A stretch of 64,000 nt of DNA from JAVMKJ01 sp031732855 (GTDB lineage Bacteria; Pseudomonadota; Gammaproteobacteria; Competibacterales; Competibacteraceae). Shown here in pieces: positions 43,694 through 52,763 of the stretch (within the stretch, counting starts at the first letter, position 1; the number at the start of each line of letters is the position of its first letter). Both the position numbers and the translations under genes were made by a program. The stretch spans positions 1-64,000 of the forward strand of contig JAVMKJ010000112.1 of the NCBI GenBank assembly GCA_031732855.1. Reading direction: 5' to 3'. The notes below the pieces were generated by a model. That model was not told the origin of the DNA and ran no database searches. It saw nothing but the letters and a program-made list of their open reading frames with translations.

Positions 43694-45511
43694 ATGTCAT
43701 CTCCGATTGAACCGATCGAACGCTTCGACCAACTCGCGCTGTCTCCCCCGCTGCTCGAAACCATCCAGAAACTCGGCTACGAAGCCCCGTCGCCGATCCA
43801 GGCGGCCACCATCCCCCTTCTGCTCGACGGTCGCGACGTGGTGGGTCAGGCTCAGACCGGCACCGGCAAGACCGCCGCCTTTGCCCTGCCGGTGCTGGAA
43901 AAGCTGGATCTGAGCGACCGGCAGCCGCAGGCGCTGGTGCTGACCCCCACCCGCGAGCTGGCCATTCAGGTCGCGGAAGCCTTCCAGGGCTACGCCCGCC
44001 ATCTGCCCGGCTTTCACGTGCTGCCCATCTACGGCGGCCAGAGCATGAGCATCCAGCTTCGCCACCTCCGGCGCGGGGTGCATGTTGTGGTCGGCACCCC
44101 GGGCCGGGTCATGGATCATCTGCGCCGGGAGACCCTGTCGCTGGTGGCGCTGCGGACCGTGGTGCTGGACGAGGGCGACGAAATGCTGCGGATGGGTTTC
44201 ATCGAGGACGTGGAGTGGATCCTCGAGCAGACCCCGGCCGAGAAGCAGGTCGCGCTGTTCTCCGCCACCATGCCGGAACCGATTCGCCGGGTGGCGCGCC
44301 GCCACCTGCGCGATCCCCGGGAGGTGAAGATCGAGACCCGCACCGCCACCGTCGCCACCGTCCGGCAGCGCTACTGCCAGGTCGGCGTCCAGCACAAACT
44401 CGATGCCCTGACCCGGGTCCTGGAAGTGGAGGATACCGACGCGGCCCTGATTTTCGTGCGCACCAAGATCGCCGCCACCGAGTTGGCGGAGCGGTTGGAG
44501 GCGCGCGGGTTTCCCAGCGCCGCCCTGCACGGCGACATGACCCAGGCGCTGCGCGAAAAGACCATCGAGCAGTTGCGCGGCGGCAGCCTCGACATCGTGA
44601 TCGCCACCGACGTGGCGGCGCGCGGGCTGGACGTGCAGCGGATCAGCCACGTCATCAATTACGACATTCCCTACGATACCGAGGCCTACATCCACCGCAT
44701 CGGTCGCACCGGCCGGGCCGGCCGGACCGGCGACGCCATCCTGTTCGTCGCCCCCCGCGAGTTGCGCATGTTGCGCGCCATCGAAAAGGCGACCCGGCAG
44801 CCGATCGAGCGGATGCAACTGCCGAGCGAGGAAGCCATCACCGGGCACCGGCTGGCCCAGTTCAAGCAACAGGTCGGCGAGATTCTGGCGTCCCAGGATC
44901 TGAGCTTTTTCCAGCGGGTAGTGGCTGAAATCGAACGGGAGCAGGAGTTCGGCCCGCTCGACATCGCCGCGGCGCTGACCTGGCTGGCCCAGCGCGACCG
45001 CCCGTTCCAGTTCGAGGACGCGATTCCCAAGGATATCGAGAGGCCGCCCGCCCGCCCGGAGCGGGACTCGAAACCGGCCGGACGGCGCGAGCGGCCACCG
45101 CGCGATTTCGCCCGGGAAGCCGTCCATGCCTCGGCCGATGTCGGCAAGGTTCGCTACCGGCTCGAAGTCGGCCGCGAGCACGGCGCGACCCCACAGAACA
45201 TCATGGGCGCCATCGCCAACGAGGCGGGGATTGAGGGCCGTTATATCGGCCGGATCGAAATTTACGACGACTACAGCACCGTGGACCTGCCCGATGGCAT
45301 GCCCAGGGAAATCTTCCAGCACCTCAAGAAAGTCCGGGTGCGACAGAAGATGCTGAATATCAGCCGGCTCGATGGCGCCGAGCTGGAGCGGAAGCGTTCG
45401 GGTCCGAAACCGGTGGGTCCCAGAGCGAGGGCGGCGGCGGGGGACGAAGGCAAACCGTCCGAGTTCAAGCCTGGCAAGCGGCGATCGGCGAAGCCGGCTG
45501 CCGATTCGTGA
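43694..45511 (+). CDS. deaD: DEAD-box ATP-dependent RNA helicase DeaD/CsdA
   Basis: 605 aa. Motifs are Q-region SPIQAATIPLLL, Walker A AQTGTGKT, motif III SAT, and HRIGRTGRAGR. Motif II reads DEGD (residues 159-162) where the family has DEAD. The C-terminal DbpA-type RNA-binding domain is present (residues about 475-555), followed by a basic tail. DeaD helps ribosome assembly and translation, mostly in the cold. The A-to-G change is conservative and probably tolerated. Confidence 0.93.
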   Translation: MSSPIEPIERFDQLALSPPLLETIQKLGYEAPSPIQAATIPLLLDGRDVVGQAQTGTGKTAAFALPVLEKLDLSDRQPQALVLTPTRELAIQVAEAFQGYARHLPGFHVLPIYGGQSMSIQLRHLRRGVHVVVGTPGRVMDHLRRETLSLVALRTVVLDEGDEMLRMGFIEDVEWILEQTPAEKQVALFSATMPEPIRRVARRHLRDPREVKIETRTATVATVRQRYCQVGVQHKLDALTRVLEVEDTDAALIFVRTKIAATELAERLEARGFPSAALHGDMTQALREKTIEQLRGGSLDIVIATDVAARGLDVQRISHVINYDIPYDTEAYIHRIGRTGRAGRTGDAILFVAPRELRMLRAIEKATRQPIERMQLPSEEAITGHRLAQFKQQVGEILASQDLSFFQRVVAEIEREQEFGPLDIAAALTWLAQRDRPFQFEDAIPKDIERPPARPERDSKPAGRRERPPRDFAREAVHASADVGKVRYRLEVGREHGATPQNIMGAIANEAGIEGRYIGRIEIYDDYSTVDLPDGMPREIFQHLKKVRVRQKMLNISRLDGAELERKRSGPKPVGPRARAAAGDEGKPSEFKPGKRRSAKPAADS

Positions 45512-45539
45512 CGCCGTTTTCAACAGTCGAGGGACTATC

Positions 45540-46223
45540 GTGAAACTGCTGGCGCTGGATACCGCGACCGAGGCCTGCTCCGCCGCCGTGCTGGCGGACG
45601 GCGACGTGCTGGAACGCTACGAACTGGCTCCGCGCCGCCATGCCGCTCTGATCCTGCCGATGATCGAGGACGTACTGGCCGAGGCCGGACTGGTGGTGGC
45701 GCAACTGGACGCCATCGCGGTCGGACGCGGGCCGGGCGCTTTCACGGGGGCGCGGATCGCGGTCGGCATCGCCCAGGGCATCGCCTTCGCCGCCGACCTG
45801 CCGGTCGTGCCGGTGTCCACGCTGGCCGCGCTGGCGCTGGGGGCGGCGCGGGAGACCCAGAACATTACCGGCATTGCGGCGGCGCTGGACGCCCGCATGG
45901 GTGAGGTCTACTGGGGTACCTATGCGATCGCCGGGGGGACGGTCGAACGGGTGGGCGAGGAACGGGTCTGCGCGCCGGAGACGGTGACCGCGCCGCCGGG
46001 AGAATGGTTCGGTGCCGGCAGTGGCTGGTCGAGGTACCCCGCGGTTCTGTCCCGGCGACTGGCGGTCGGCGGCTGGCAGGGCGAGTGCTATCCGCGCGCC
46101 GGCGACGTGGCCAGGCTGGCGGCCGATCCGTGCCGGCGCGGCGAATGGGTGGCGGCCGAACGGGCGCTGCCGGTGTATCTGCGCAACGAAGTGGTCAGTA
46201 GACCGGACGTGACATCTCGTTGA
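45540..46223 (+). CDS. tsaB: tRNA threonylcarbamoyladenosine synthesis protein TsaB
   Basis: 227 aa, GTG start with a GAGGG ribosome site. The LLALDTATEACSAAVL N-terminus and the GRGPGAFTGARIAVGIAQGIAF segment (near residue 62) are diagnostic. TsaB is an inactive ASKHA-fold partner that scaffolds TsaD and TsaE in t6A formation on ANN-decoding tRNAs. It lies 28 nt after deaD and may be co-transcribed. Confidence 0.93.
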   Translation: MKLLALDTATEACSAAVLADGDVLERYELAPRRHAALILPMIEDVLAEAGLVVAQLDAIAVGRGPGAFTGARIAVGIAQGIAFAADLPVVPVSTLAALALGAARETQNITGIAAALDARMGEVYWGTYAIAGGTVERVGEERVCAPETVTAPPGEWFGAGSGWSRYPAVLSRRLAVGGWQGECYPRAGDVARLAADPCRRGEWVAAERALPVYLRNEVVSRPDVTSR

Positions 46224-46337
46224 TCCAGGTGCTGGCCATCGCGTCGCCGGCGGTTGGCATCAGCCCGGTATTCGCGATAAGCTCTTGCGACCATAACGAA
46301 AACAGCACGAGAAGATCGACCACCTGGAGGATGTTGC

Positions 46338-46820
46338 ATGAACGCCGCAATCACTGCCGATCCCGTCCACAGCAAGGAACTGCCCGATCTGGTGACCAAG
46401 CTGTTGGCCGCCCGACAGGAAAGCCTGGTGCTGTACCACAAACTGGCTGCCCTGAAACCCTTCACCCTCGCCGGACCGGCCCAGCACCTGCTGCGACGGT
46501 TCCGACAGGCCCTGGTCGATTATCTGGCGCTGGGGCCGTTCGAGGTCTATCAGGCGCTGGAGGACCAGCCGGCCCATTCGCCTTACCGCCGGGCTCGCCA
46601 ACTGGCCCGCGGCTGCTACGCCCGCATCGCGCGCACCACCCAGGCGGCGCTCGCTTTCCACGACCGGTACGACGGCGAGCTGTCGGCTCCGGCGCTGGCC
46701 GAACTGGATGGGGAACTGTCGCGCCTGGGCGAGTATTTGGCGGTGCGCATCGAACTGGAAGACCGGATCGTCGCCGCCGTGCTCCATAATCGCAATGGCG
46801 GCATCCGGGCCGCCGCCTGA
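46338..46820 (+). CDS. rsd: Rsd/AlgQ-family regulator of RNA polymerase sigma factor
   Basis: 160 aa. The pattern ARQESLVLYHKLAALKP (near residue 25), RFRQALVDYLALGPFEVYQAL (near residue 55) and GEYLAVRIELEDRIV (near residue 132) aligns with Rsd, which binds sigma70 and favours alternative sigma factors in stationary phase. It is preceded by a strong GGAGG site and is convergent with the radical SAM gene, with the stop codons 1 nt apart. Confidence 0.85.
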   Translation: MNAAITADPVHSKELPDLVTKLLAARQESLVLYHKLAALKPFTLAGPAQHLLRRFRQALVDYLALGPFEVYQALEDQPAHSPYRRARQLARGCYARIARTTQAALAFHDRYDGELSAPALAELDGELSRLGEYLAVRIELEDRIVAAVLHNRNGGIRAAA

Positions 46821-46821
46821 C

Positions 46822-47703
46822 TCAATAACCGCGCAGCCACTCCGGCCGCAGCCGTACCGCGCCGGCCAGCGCCTGTTGCAACTGGGCCAACAGCGCCTCG
46901 CGGTCTTGCGGCAGGGTGCCGGCCAGCGCCAGGGCGTTGGAGGCGTGGTTGGAGCGGAACACCAGCGGCGCGGGCGGGTTCAGCCGTTCGATCAGCCGGG
47001 CCTGTTCCGCCAGCAGCGCCCGATCGTCCTGCTCCCGGAACGGTTCGCGGAACTTGCGGTGAAATTCCTCGTGGATCGAGGGATCGATCATCAGTTGCAG
47101 GGTGGACAGATAATCCAGCTCGACCCGGTTGACCAGATCGGCGGTGGCGTCGATGTGTTCCCGCCAATACGTCTGGCCGCCGAGCCCGAGAATCACCGTC
47201 GCGGAAATTGTTAATCCCGCCTGTTTGGCTTTGCCGAGTCCGGTCGCCATCGCGTCCGGCGTCGCGCCCTTGGTGATGCGTTTCAGCAAATCGGCCGAGC
47301 CGGTTTCGATTCCGTAATACAACAGCGTCAATCCACCGTCCCGCAGTTGCCGCAATTCGTCCACCGATTTTTTGAGCAGATTGGCGGGCAGGGCGTAGCT
47401 GGAAACGCGCTCCAGGCGCGGAAACGCGGCGGACAAGGCTTGCAGGATTTCCGAGAGATGCTCGGTCGGCGCGGCCAGCGCATCGCCGTCGGCCAGAAAC
47501 ACCCGCCGCACGCCGGGATAGGCCCGCGCCACCACTCGGATTTCGGCTTCAACCAGATCCAGCGGCCGAACGGCGAACTCCTTGACCCGGTACATCGAAC
47601 AGAAGCTGCACCGGTTGAAACTGCAACCCAGCGTGGCTTGCAGGATGAAGCTGTTGGCTTCGGAGGGTGGCCGCCACAGTGGCATGTCGTAGTCGATCAG
47701 CAT
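46822..47703 (-). CDS. Radical SAM protein
   Basis: 293 aa. The iron-sulfur cluster motif is GCSFNRCSFC at residues 26-35, with four residues between the first two Cys, a spacing common in this subgroup. YYGIETGSADLLKRITKG (near residue 128) is the usual SAM-binding part. No extra cluster domain follows, and the substrate is unknown. It is transcribed divergently from the solitary methyltransferase gene. Confidence 0.85.
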   Translation of the reverse strand: MLIDYDMPLWRPPSEANSFILQATLGCSFNRCSFCSMYRVKEFAVRPLDLVEAEIRVVARAYPGVRRVFLADGDALAAPTEHLSEILQALSAAFPRLERVSSYALPANLLKKSVDELRQLRDGGLTLLYYGIETGSADLLKRITKGATPDAMATGLGKAKQAGLTISATVILGLGGQTYWREHIDATADLVNRVELDYLSTLQLMIDPSIHEEFHRKFREPFREQDDRALLAEQARLIERLNPPAPLVFRSNHASNALALAGTLPQDREALLAQLQQALAGAVRLRPEWLRGY

Positions 47704-47806
47704 CGGGGGGTTCTCCGGAACGGGAGCATGTTTTTCGGATGGCTCACCACCGGTCGGTTCCTGTCACCGAGCAGCAGGAATAGAAGGACGGTAAGCGTTT
47801 GAGCAA

Positions 47807-47836
47807 ATGACAGATAAACCGTCTTTCAACTATAGT
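47807..47836 (+). promoter_or_regulatory. Putative promoter of the solitary DNA methyltransferase
   Basis: ATGACA (47807-47812), 18-nt gap, TATAGT (47831-47836). Transcription would begin about 7 nt later, at or next to the ATG at 47844, so the message may be leaderless. No ribosome site is seen before the ATG. Confidence 0.5.
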
Positions 47837-47843
47837 CAAAACC

Positions 47844-48806
47844 ATGAGTTACCAAATCTTCCACGCCGACTGTTTCGACTGGTTGCGCGACCAGCCTGGG
47901 AACGCCATTCACGGCGTGCTGACCGACCCGCCTTACGGCCTGATCGAGTTTTCTCGAAAGGAACTGGACAAACTGCGTGAGGGTCGTGGCGGCGGCGTAT
48001 GGCGGATGCCACCTGCGGTGGGCGGCTGCCGGCGCGATCCCCTGCCCCGTTTCACGGTGCTGTCCGCGCAGGAAAAATCCAATCTGCGCGACACGATGCA
48101 GGCGTGGGGACAGGCCCTGATGCCCGTCCTGACTCCGGGCGCCCATGTGTGCGTGGCCGGCCATCCGATGTTGCAATATCTGGTGCAAGCCGGCATGGCC
48201 GAGGCCGGTTTTGAAGTGCGCGGCGCGATCATGCGGCTCTATACCAGTTTTCGCGGCGGTGATCGCCCCAAGGGTGCCGAGCAGGAATTCTCCGAAGTAT
48301 CCGTGACGCCGCGCAGCGCCTGCGAACCCTGGATGCTGTTCCGCAAGCCCCCGAGCGAACGCACCGTCGCCGAAAACCTGCGGCGCTGGGGAACGGGTGG
48401 CCTGCGGCGACTGGCGATCGACAAGCCCCTGCCGGAAGTCATCGCCAGCGGACGTACTCCGGATATCGAGGCGGCTATCAGCGACCACCCCTGCCTCAAG
48501 CCGCAACATCTGTTGCGGATACTGGTGCGCGCGTTATTGCCGCTCGGGCGCGGAGTCATTCTTGACCCCTTTCTCGGTTCCGGTTCGACCGTGGCCGCCG
48601 CTCGGGCCGTGGGTTACGAGGCCATCGGGGTGGAAATCGACGAGACCTACTTTACTCAGGCCAGGGACAACATACCGCGCCTGGCCGCGCTTTATCCCGG
48701 TTTCGTCGGCGACTGTCTGGAGTTGGAAGCATTAGCGCCTATCGTGTCTGCCGATGGCGCTACCCCCCTGTTTCAAACTTATCCGCTGTTCGCGCCCGCC
48801 GGCTGA
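47844..48806 (+). CDS. Solitary DNA methyltransferase (DPPY type)
   Basis: 320 aa. Beta-class order: motif IV TDPPYG at about residue 28, and motif I DPFLGSGSTVAAA at about residue 237, ending in IGVEIDETYF. The catalytic DPPY favours adenine-N6 methylation. No restriction enzyme gene is next to it, so it is orphan or its partner was lost. The region between motifs IV and I would be the target-recognition part. It opens an accessory patch rich in gene remnants. Confidence 0.88.
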   Translation: MSYQIFHADCFDWLRDQPGNAIHGVLTDPPYGLIEFSRKELDKLREGRGGGVWRMPPAVGGCRRDPLPRFTVLSAQEKSNLRDTMQAWGQALMPVLTPGAHVCVAGHPMLQYLVQAGMAEAGFEVRGAIMRLYTSFRGGDRPKGAEQEFSEVSVTPRSACEPWMLFRKPPSERTVAENLRRWGTGGLRRLAIDKPLPEVIASGRTPDIEAAISDHPCLKPQHLLRILVRALLPLGRGVILDPFLGSGSTVAAARAVGYEAIGVEIDETYFTQARDNIPRLAALYPGFVGDCLELEALAPIVSADGATPLFQTYPLFAPAG

Positions 48807-48927
48807 ACGCCCCGCAGGTTTTCAATCAGTAAACCGTGCGGTCTCGCCCCACCGGGTGACCTTCCGTCCATGCTGCTCGGTGATGGATGAGAAACTGACA
48901 GGTAGGGGACCCCAGGAGATCAACCTC

Positions 48928-49128
48928 ATGTGGCAGATCATCCACTTGTCCACCCATCGCCGGGAAGAGTTGCTGGACATCACCCCGCAGGTGAGGGCGG
49001 CGGTCGAGGCCAGCGGCATCCGCCAGGGGCTGGTCTCGGTCTATGCCCAGAGCGCGACGGCGGCCACCATGATTCAGGAACTCACACCAGTCCTTTTAAG
49101 GTCCTTTATAACATATTGTATAATATAG
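48928..49128 (+). pseudogene. Truncated YjbQ (UPF0047) gene
   Basis: The start is normal: GGAG site, then MWQIIHLSTHRREELL and GIRQGLVSVYAQSATAATMIQE as in YjbQ thiamine-phosphate synthase-like proteins. Homology stops at about 49080, roughly one third into the usual 130-140 aa. The frame then runs through unrelated A+T-rich DNA and ends 16 residues later. The His/Arg-rich C-terminal half is missing from the window, so this is a deletion remnant. Confidence 0.75.
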
Positions 49129-49209
49129 CTATTTTAGCCGACTCTAAAGAACCTTACGCTCAGGGAACGCGACCTTCGAGACAAGGCCGAAGCACAGTCG
49201 GGCCGAGCA

Positions 49210-49463
49210 TTATTTGCCGCAGGCAAGGCTCCGATAGAGCGCCTCGGTCGCGACGGCGGGGGGATGCCCAGCACGGCGAACTGCCGGCGGCAGCGGCGAT
49301 AAGGCTCCATCGCCTCGGCCCGTCTACCCTGAGCCGACAGGCAGAGCACAAGCCGACGGTACATCTCCTCGGCCAGCAGTTCGACATCCACAGCCTGCTC
49401 GTACAGCGCCTGCGCTTCGGCAAAGCGATCAGCCCGATCCATCGTTTGGATCCCGGGGTGCAC
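49210..49463 (-). pseudogene. Remnant of a BTAD (AfsR/SARP-type) regulator, copy B
   Basis: The minus strand encodes AEAQALYEQAVDVELLAEEM and YRRLVLCLSAQGRRAEAMEP, the tail of a bacterial transcriptional activator domain. A frameshift near the C-terminus leads to the ancestral end EALYRSLACGK. Upstream parts are absent. The same tail in diverged form ends pseudogene copy A at 50182-50356. The two are homologous direct repeats flanking hicAB. Confidence 0.65.
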
Positions 49464-49527
49464 GCGCGTCGATCAATCCTGTCGATCTCCGCGACAATAC
49501 CTTGGTCGACGACTGGCAGACCATAAA

Positions 49528-49551
49528 ATGGTGTGTAAAATTACACACCAT
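49528..49551. promoter_or_regulatory. Palindromic operator/promoter of hicAB
   Basis: Eleven-base arms ATGGTGTGTAA / TTACACACCAT are separated by AA. The right arm contains the first two bases of the hicA start codon (49550-49551). A possible promoter overlaps it: TTGGTC at 49502-49507, 16-nt gap, TAAAAT at 49524-49529. This is a likely binding site for the HicB ribbon-helix-helix domain. Confidence 0.75.
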
Positions 49552-49738
49552 GAACAGCGCTGCGATCGTCAAACGGCTGGAGCATGAGGGGTGGGTGCGC
49601 GTCGGCGGCAAAGGCGGCCACGCCAAGTTCAAACACCCCGGCAAGCCGGGTCATGTGGTCGTGCCGCATCCGCGCAAGGACATCGCGCCCGGTACCTTGC
49701 GCAACATCTACCGACAGGCGGGTTGGGAGTGGGATTGA
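49550..49738 (+). CDS. hicA: HicA toxin (mRNA interferase)
   Basis: 62 aa. A double-stranded RNA-binding-like fold with GWVRVGGKGGHAKFKH, in which the catalytic His is His24, and the VPHPRKDIAPGTLRNIYRQAG end. HicA cleaves mRNA when HicB is degraded. The ATG at 49550 lies within the palindromic operator; a longer in-frame start at 49502 would read through the operator and is unlikely. It is followed by hicB with a 1-nt gap. Confidence 0.9.
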   Translation: MNSAAIVKRLEHEGWVRVGGKGGHAKFKHPGKPGHVVVPHPRKDIAPGTLRNIYRQAGWEWD

Positions 49739-49739
49739 G

Positions 49740-50129
49740 ATGCTTTATCCGGTGTATGTTCATCTCGGCGACGACAACCACGCCCACGGCGTGACGTTCC
49801 CGGATTTCCCCGGCTGTTTCTCGGCGGCCGACGATTGGGCCGACCTGCCTCGCCTGATCCAGGAGGCCGTCGAGGTTTATTTCGAGGGCGAGACGGGCGA
49901 TGTTCCGCCGCCCACCCCGCTGGAAGTGCTGGCGCGCGATCTGGCCTATACCGGGGGAACGTGGCTGTTGGCCGATATCGATCTTGAGCGGATCAATCCA
50001 CGTCGCGTCCGGTTGAACGTGTCGTTGCCGGCGTCGTTGGTGGCTCGCATCGACCGCTATGCCGCCACCCATCACCTGTCCCGAAGCGGCTTTTTGGCCC
50101 AGGCTGCCGAGCAGCGCTTGCGGGAGTAG
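49740..50129 (+). CDS. hicB: HicB antitoxin with RHH DNA-binding domain
   Basis: 129 aa. The N-terminal HicB fold has VTFPDFPGCFSAADDW and LIQEAVEVYF. The C-terminal ribbon-helix-helix part reads VRLNVSLPASLVARIDRYAA with HLSRSGFLAQAA. It neutralises HicA and represses the operon, probably through the 49528-49551 palindrome. Both genes look intact within an otherwise degraded region. Confidence 0.9.
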   Translation: MLYPVYVHLGDDNHAHGVTFPDFPGCFSAADDWADLPRLIQEAVEVYFEGETGDVPPPTPLEVLARDLAYTGGTWLLADIDLERINPRRVRLNVSLPASLVARIDRYAATHHLSRSGFLAQAAEQRLRE

Positions 50130-50181
50130 CATCCGTTCAACATGACAGGCTCGACTGCGGGAACGGTGAGAGTCGCGTTCT

Positions 50182-52444
50182 CTATTGGTTGCTGTCAGCG
50201 AGACTGCGATAGATCGAATCGGTCGCGGCGGCGGGGGGAATGCCCAGCAAGATGGACAAGTGCCGGCGGCAGCCGCGGTAAGCCTCCATCGCTTCGGCGC
50301 GGTGACCCTGAGCGGACAGGCAAACCATGAGCCGGCGGTACAACTCCTCCAGCGCTCAGGCATCGACCCAGCAGCGACCGGCGTCCAGGGTCAGCTTGCC
50401 GTCGTGCACGCGCAGCGTCTCCGCGCCGCCGAGCAGCTCGCGCAGCCGGCGCACCGTGATCTGCAAAGTCTTTTGCGCGCCAAGGCCCACAGCGTCCGGC
50501 CACAGCGCTTCGATCAGCGCCTCGCCGTGAACCGCCCGCCCGCCCAGGGCGACCAGCGCCTCGAGCAATTCCAGCGGGCGATGTTGTGGTTTGCCGGTGG
50601 CTTTGAGCGGCTTACCGTCCAGCACCAGGGCGAAACGGCCGAGGATGTAGACCCGCACCGGCCACGGCCACCGCTCGACAACCGAGGCATGCAATTGAGA
50701 AAACCGCCCCGGCGTCCGGTGGCAAACGCTTCGCCGAGCATCGTCAAGCTTCGGTCGCGCCGTCCGTGTTGGCGCATGACGTCCGCCACGAACAGTAAGG
50801 CATTGAAACACAACATGCTGGTGCTGGGGGTTTTCACCCAAGACAGCGCTTCTTGGGCCACTGCCACCGTATGGGCGGTTTGGCCGCATTCCGCCAGCGC
50901 GTGGAAGTAGGCGCCGAGGGAGGAAATGCTCGGACCCGCATGGGGCCGTTCCCGGATGATCTCGGCGGCTTTCCGGGCATGCTCCAGCGCCCGTGCGCGG
51001 GCGCTCTTGCAGCAGCGTGCGCCAGGACCGGAGGAAGTGATAGAGGGCGACATCGTTGGGTCGGGCGCGGTCGATTTCGATGGCCAGCTCATCCAACCGC
51101 TCCGAGGCGACCGCGAGATCGCCGCTGGCGAGGAACGCCCATATTTCCAGCAGGCTTGACACCCCCACCAGATAGTGGAGACCAGCGGTCGTCGCCAAAC
51201 TGCGCGCGTCCACCAGATCCTGCAGGCAGCATCCAAAATTCGCCAGACACGAGAGGTACAGGGCGTGAGACCAGTTCCAGCCCACCCATTGCAGCGGGGT
51301 GATGTCGGCGGAACGGGTCAGCGGCGCGAATTCGAGGGCGGCAGCGTGCATGCGCTCGACGTCTTCCATAATCGTCAGATAAAGCAGCAACCAATTGGCG
51401 GCCATCAGCCTTTCGCCCGCCGGAAGCTCCAAACGGCACAGTTGCCACATCCGTTCGGCGCAGGCCGGCGCCAGCGGATGGCGCGGCTTGAGATAGGCGA
51501 GAGCGAGCAACAACGGCCTTGGCCGAACAGGCCGGGGGCGTGCGCGAGAACCAGCCCGACAGCCGCGTCCCAGTCCGCGCATTAGGCCGTGCGGAGCCAG
51601 AGGTGCCGGATGTCGTCGGTCGCGCTCGCGAAAATGACGGTGGCGAAATAGTCGAACAGCGCCTGCGGCGATGCCTGCTCCGAAGTAGCGGATGGGACGC
51701 CGGTTTTTCGGGCGTGCTCCAGCAACAGGGTAAGTCCTGCGGTCCAACCTCGCAAGCGCTCGCGCAGGGCGTGGACGGCTTTCTCCGGCAGGGGCGCGCG
51801 AAGCGCCACGATCATTCGGGTTTCTTCCGGAGTGAGCCGCAAGTCTTGCACGTCCAACACGGTCAGGAATTTGCTGCGATCAGGAGATGGACCCCTTCCG
51901 GGATTTGCGCCGCGGCCTCGCCCCAAACGGCCCGAAACGGCGTGCTTGCCGGCGCTTCGTGGAAATTGTCCAGCACCAGCACCGCCGGTCGCGGCAACCG
52001 GGCGAACAGCTCGCGGAAGAAATGGCGCGCGAAACCGGGCAGGTCAGGCAAATATTCCGAGGTGAATAGCGTCAGGCGCGCTTGGCGAGGGGAAGGGAGC
52101 ACCTGGCGCAGGTGGAAAAACAGCGTGGCCGGATCGCCGTCGCCCGCGTCGACCTGATATCAGATGCTTGGCGGCTTGCGAGCGGGAGATAGCTCGCGAC
52201 CAGCGTGGTTTTCCCGGCGCCGGGCGGTCCGGAGATCCAGTCCAGAGGGTATTGGCATCGCTCGTCGAGCAACGAGAACAGGTGTTCGCGCTCGGCAACG
52301 TCGTGGAGGCGAGGCGGCGCCAGCTTGGCCGGCGTCGGCGCGGAAACGCGACGAACGCCCGCGGCGCGGTCCTGATGGGTCGCCCCGGTCGCCCCGACCG
52401 AGCTTTCGCGGCATCCTCCTGTTCCTCCACCGACGTTACGTGAG
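50182..52444 (-). pseudogene. Decayed AfsR/MalT-like ATPase regulator, copy A
   Basis: Read 5'-3' on the minus strand, consecutive pieces in different frames spell a MalT/AfsR-type regulator. They are KLAPPRLHDVAERE and Walker A GPPGAGKTT (about 52215), then YQVDAGDGDPATLFFHLRQV (about 52150) and AVLVLDNFHEAP (about 51965). Next come TPR-like helices (51500-50900), a winged-helix GRFALVLDGKPLKATGKPQ (about 50620), then a stop at 50356-50358. After that is only the BTAD tail, ending TDSIYRSLADSNQ-stop (50182). At least five frameshifts and a deletion of about 100 codons at the WVDA/ALEELYRRL junction are implied. Confidence 0.8.
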
Positions 52445-52763
52445 GCATTGGTGTATGCTGAATTTTCTTGCCATCGTCGCGACCGTATGGTTCGGTCGAA
52501 CCGGCATGACTTCGTCTTCCCGGAATTCCCATACAAGTATCCGCCGTGCCGCTGGCTGCTTCTTTTGATTGCAGTCGCCTGCAAGTTTTGCTGCTTTTCA
52601 ACGATAAGCTCGGTACCGTCGTGAGAAACGGAAGGAGGAGTAAGGGACAGCCTGCGGGCGGTCCGTTTTTCGCGATAATCGTTTACAATCCCCGCCGCAA
52701 CCGTCGGCCCATCGGGCATGACGGTTGCGGCAACCTGTTTATTGAAAAGCAAATTTCCGCCGG
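52445..52763. other. Intergenic region between pseudogene and thioesterase gene
   Basis: No gene is supported in these 319 nt. A possible -10 TACAAT lies at 52684-52689 on the plus strand without a good -35. The part nearest 52445 may contain leader sequence of the decayed regulator on the minus strand. Confidence 0.4.

Noticed and set aside
49083..49200. Insertion sequence in the A+T-rich gap
   Set aside because: No transposase frame, no terminal inverted repeats and no target duplication could be seen.
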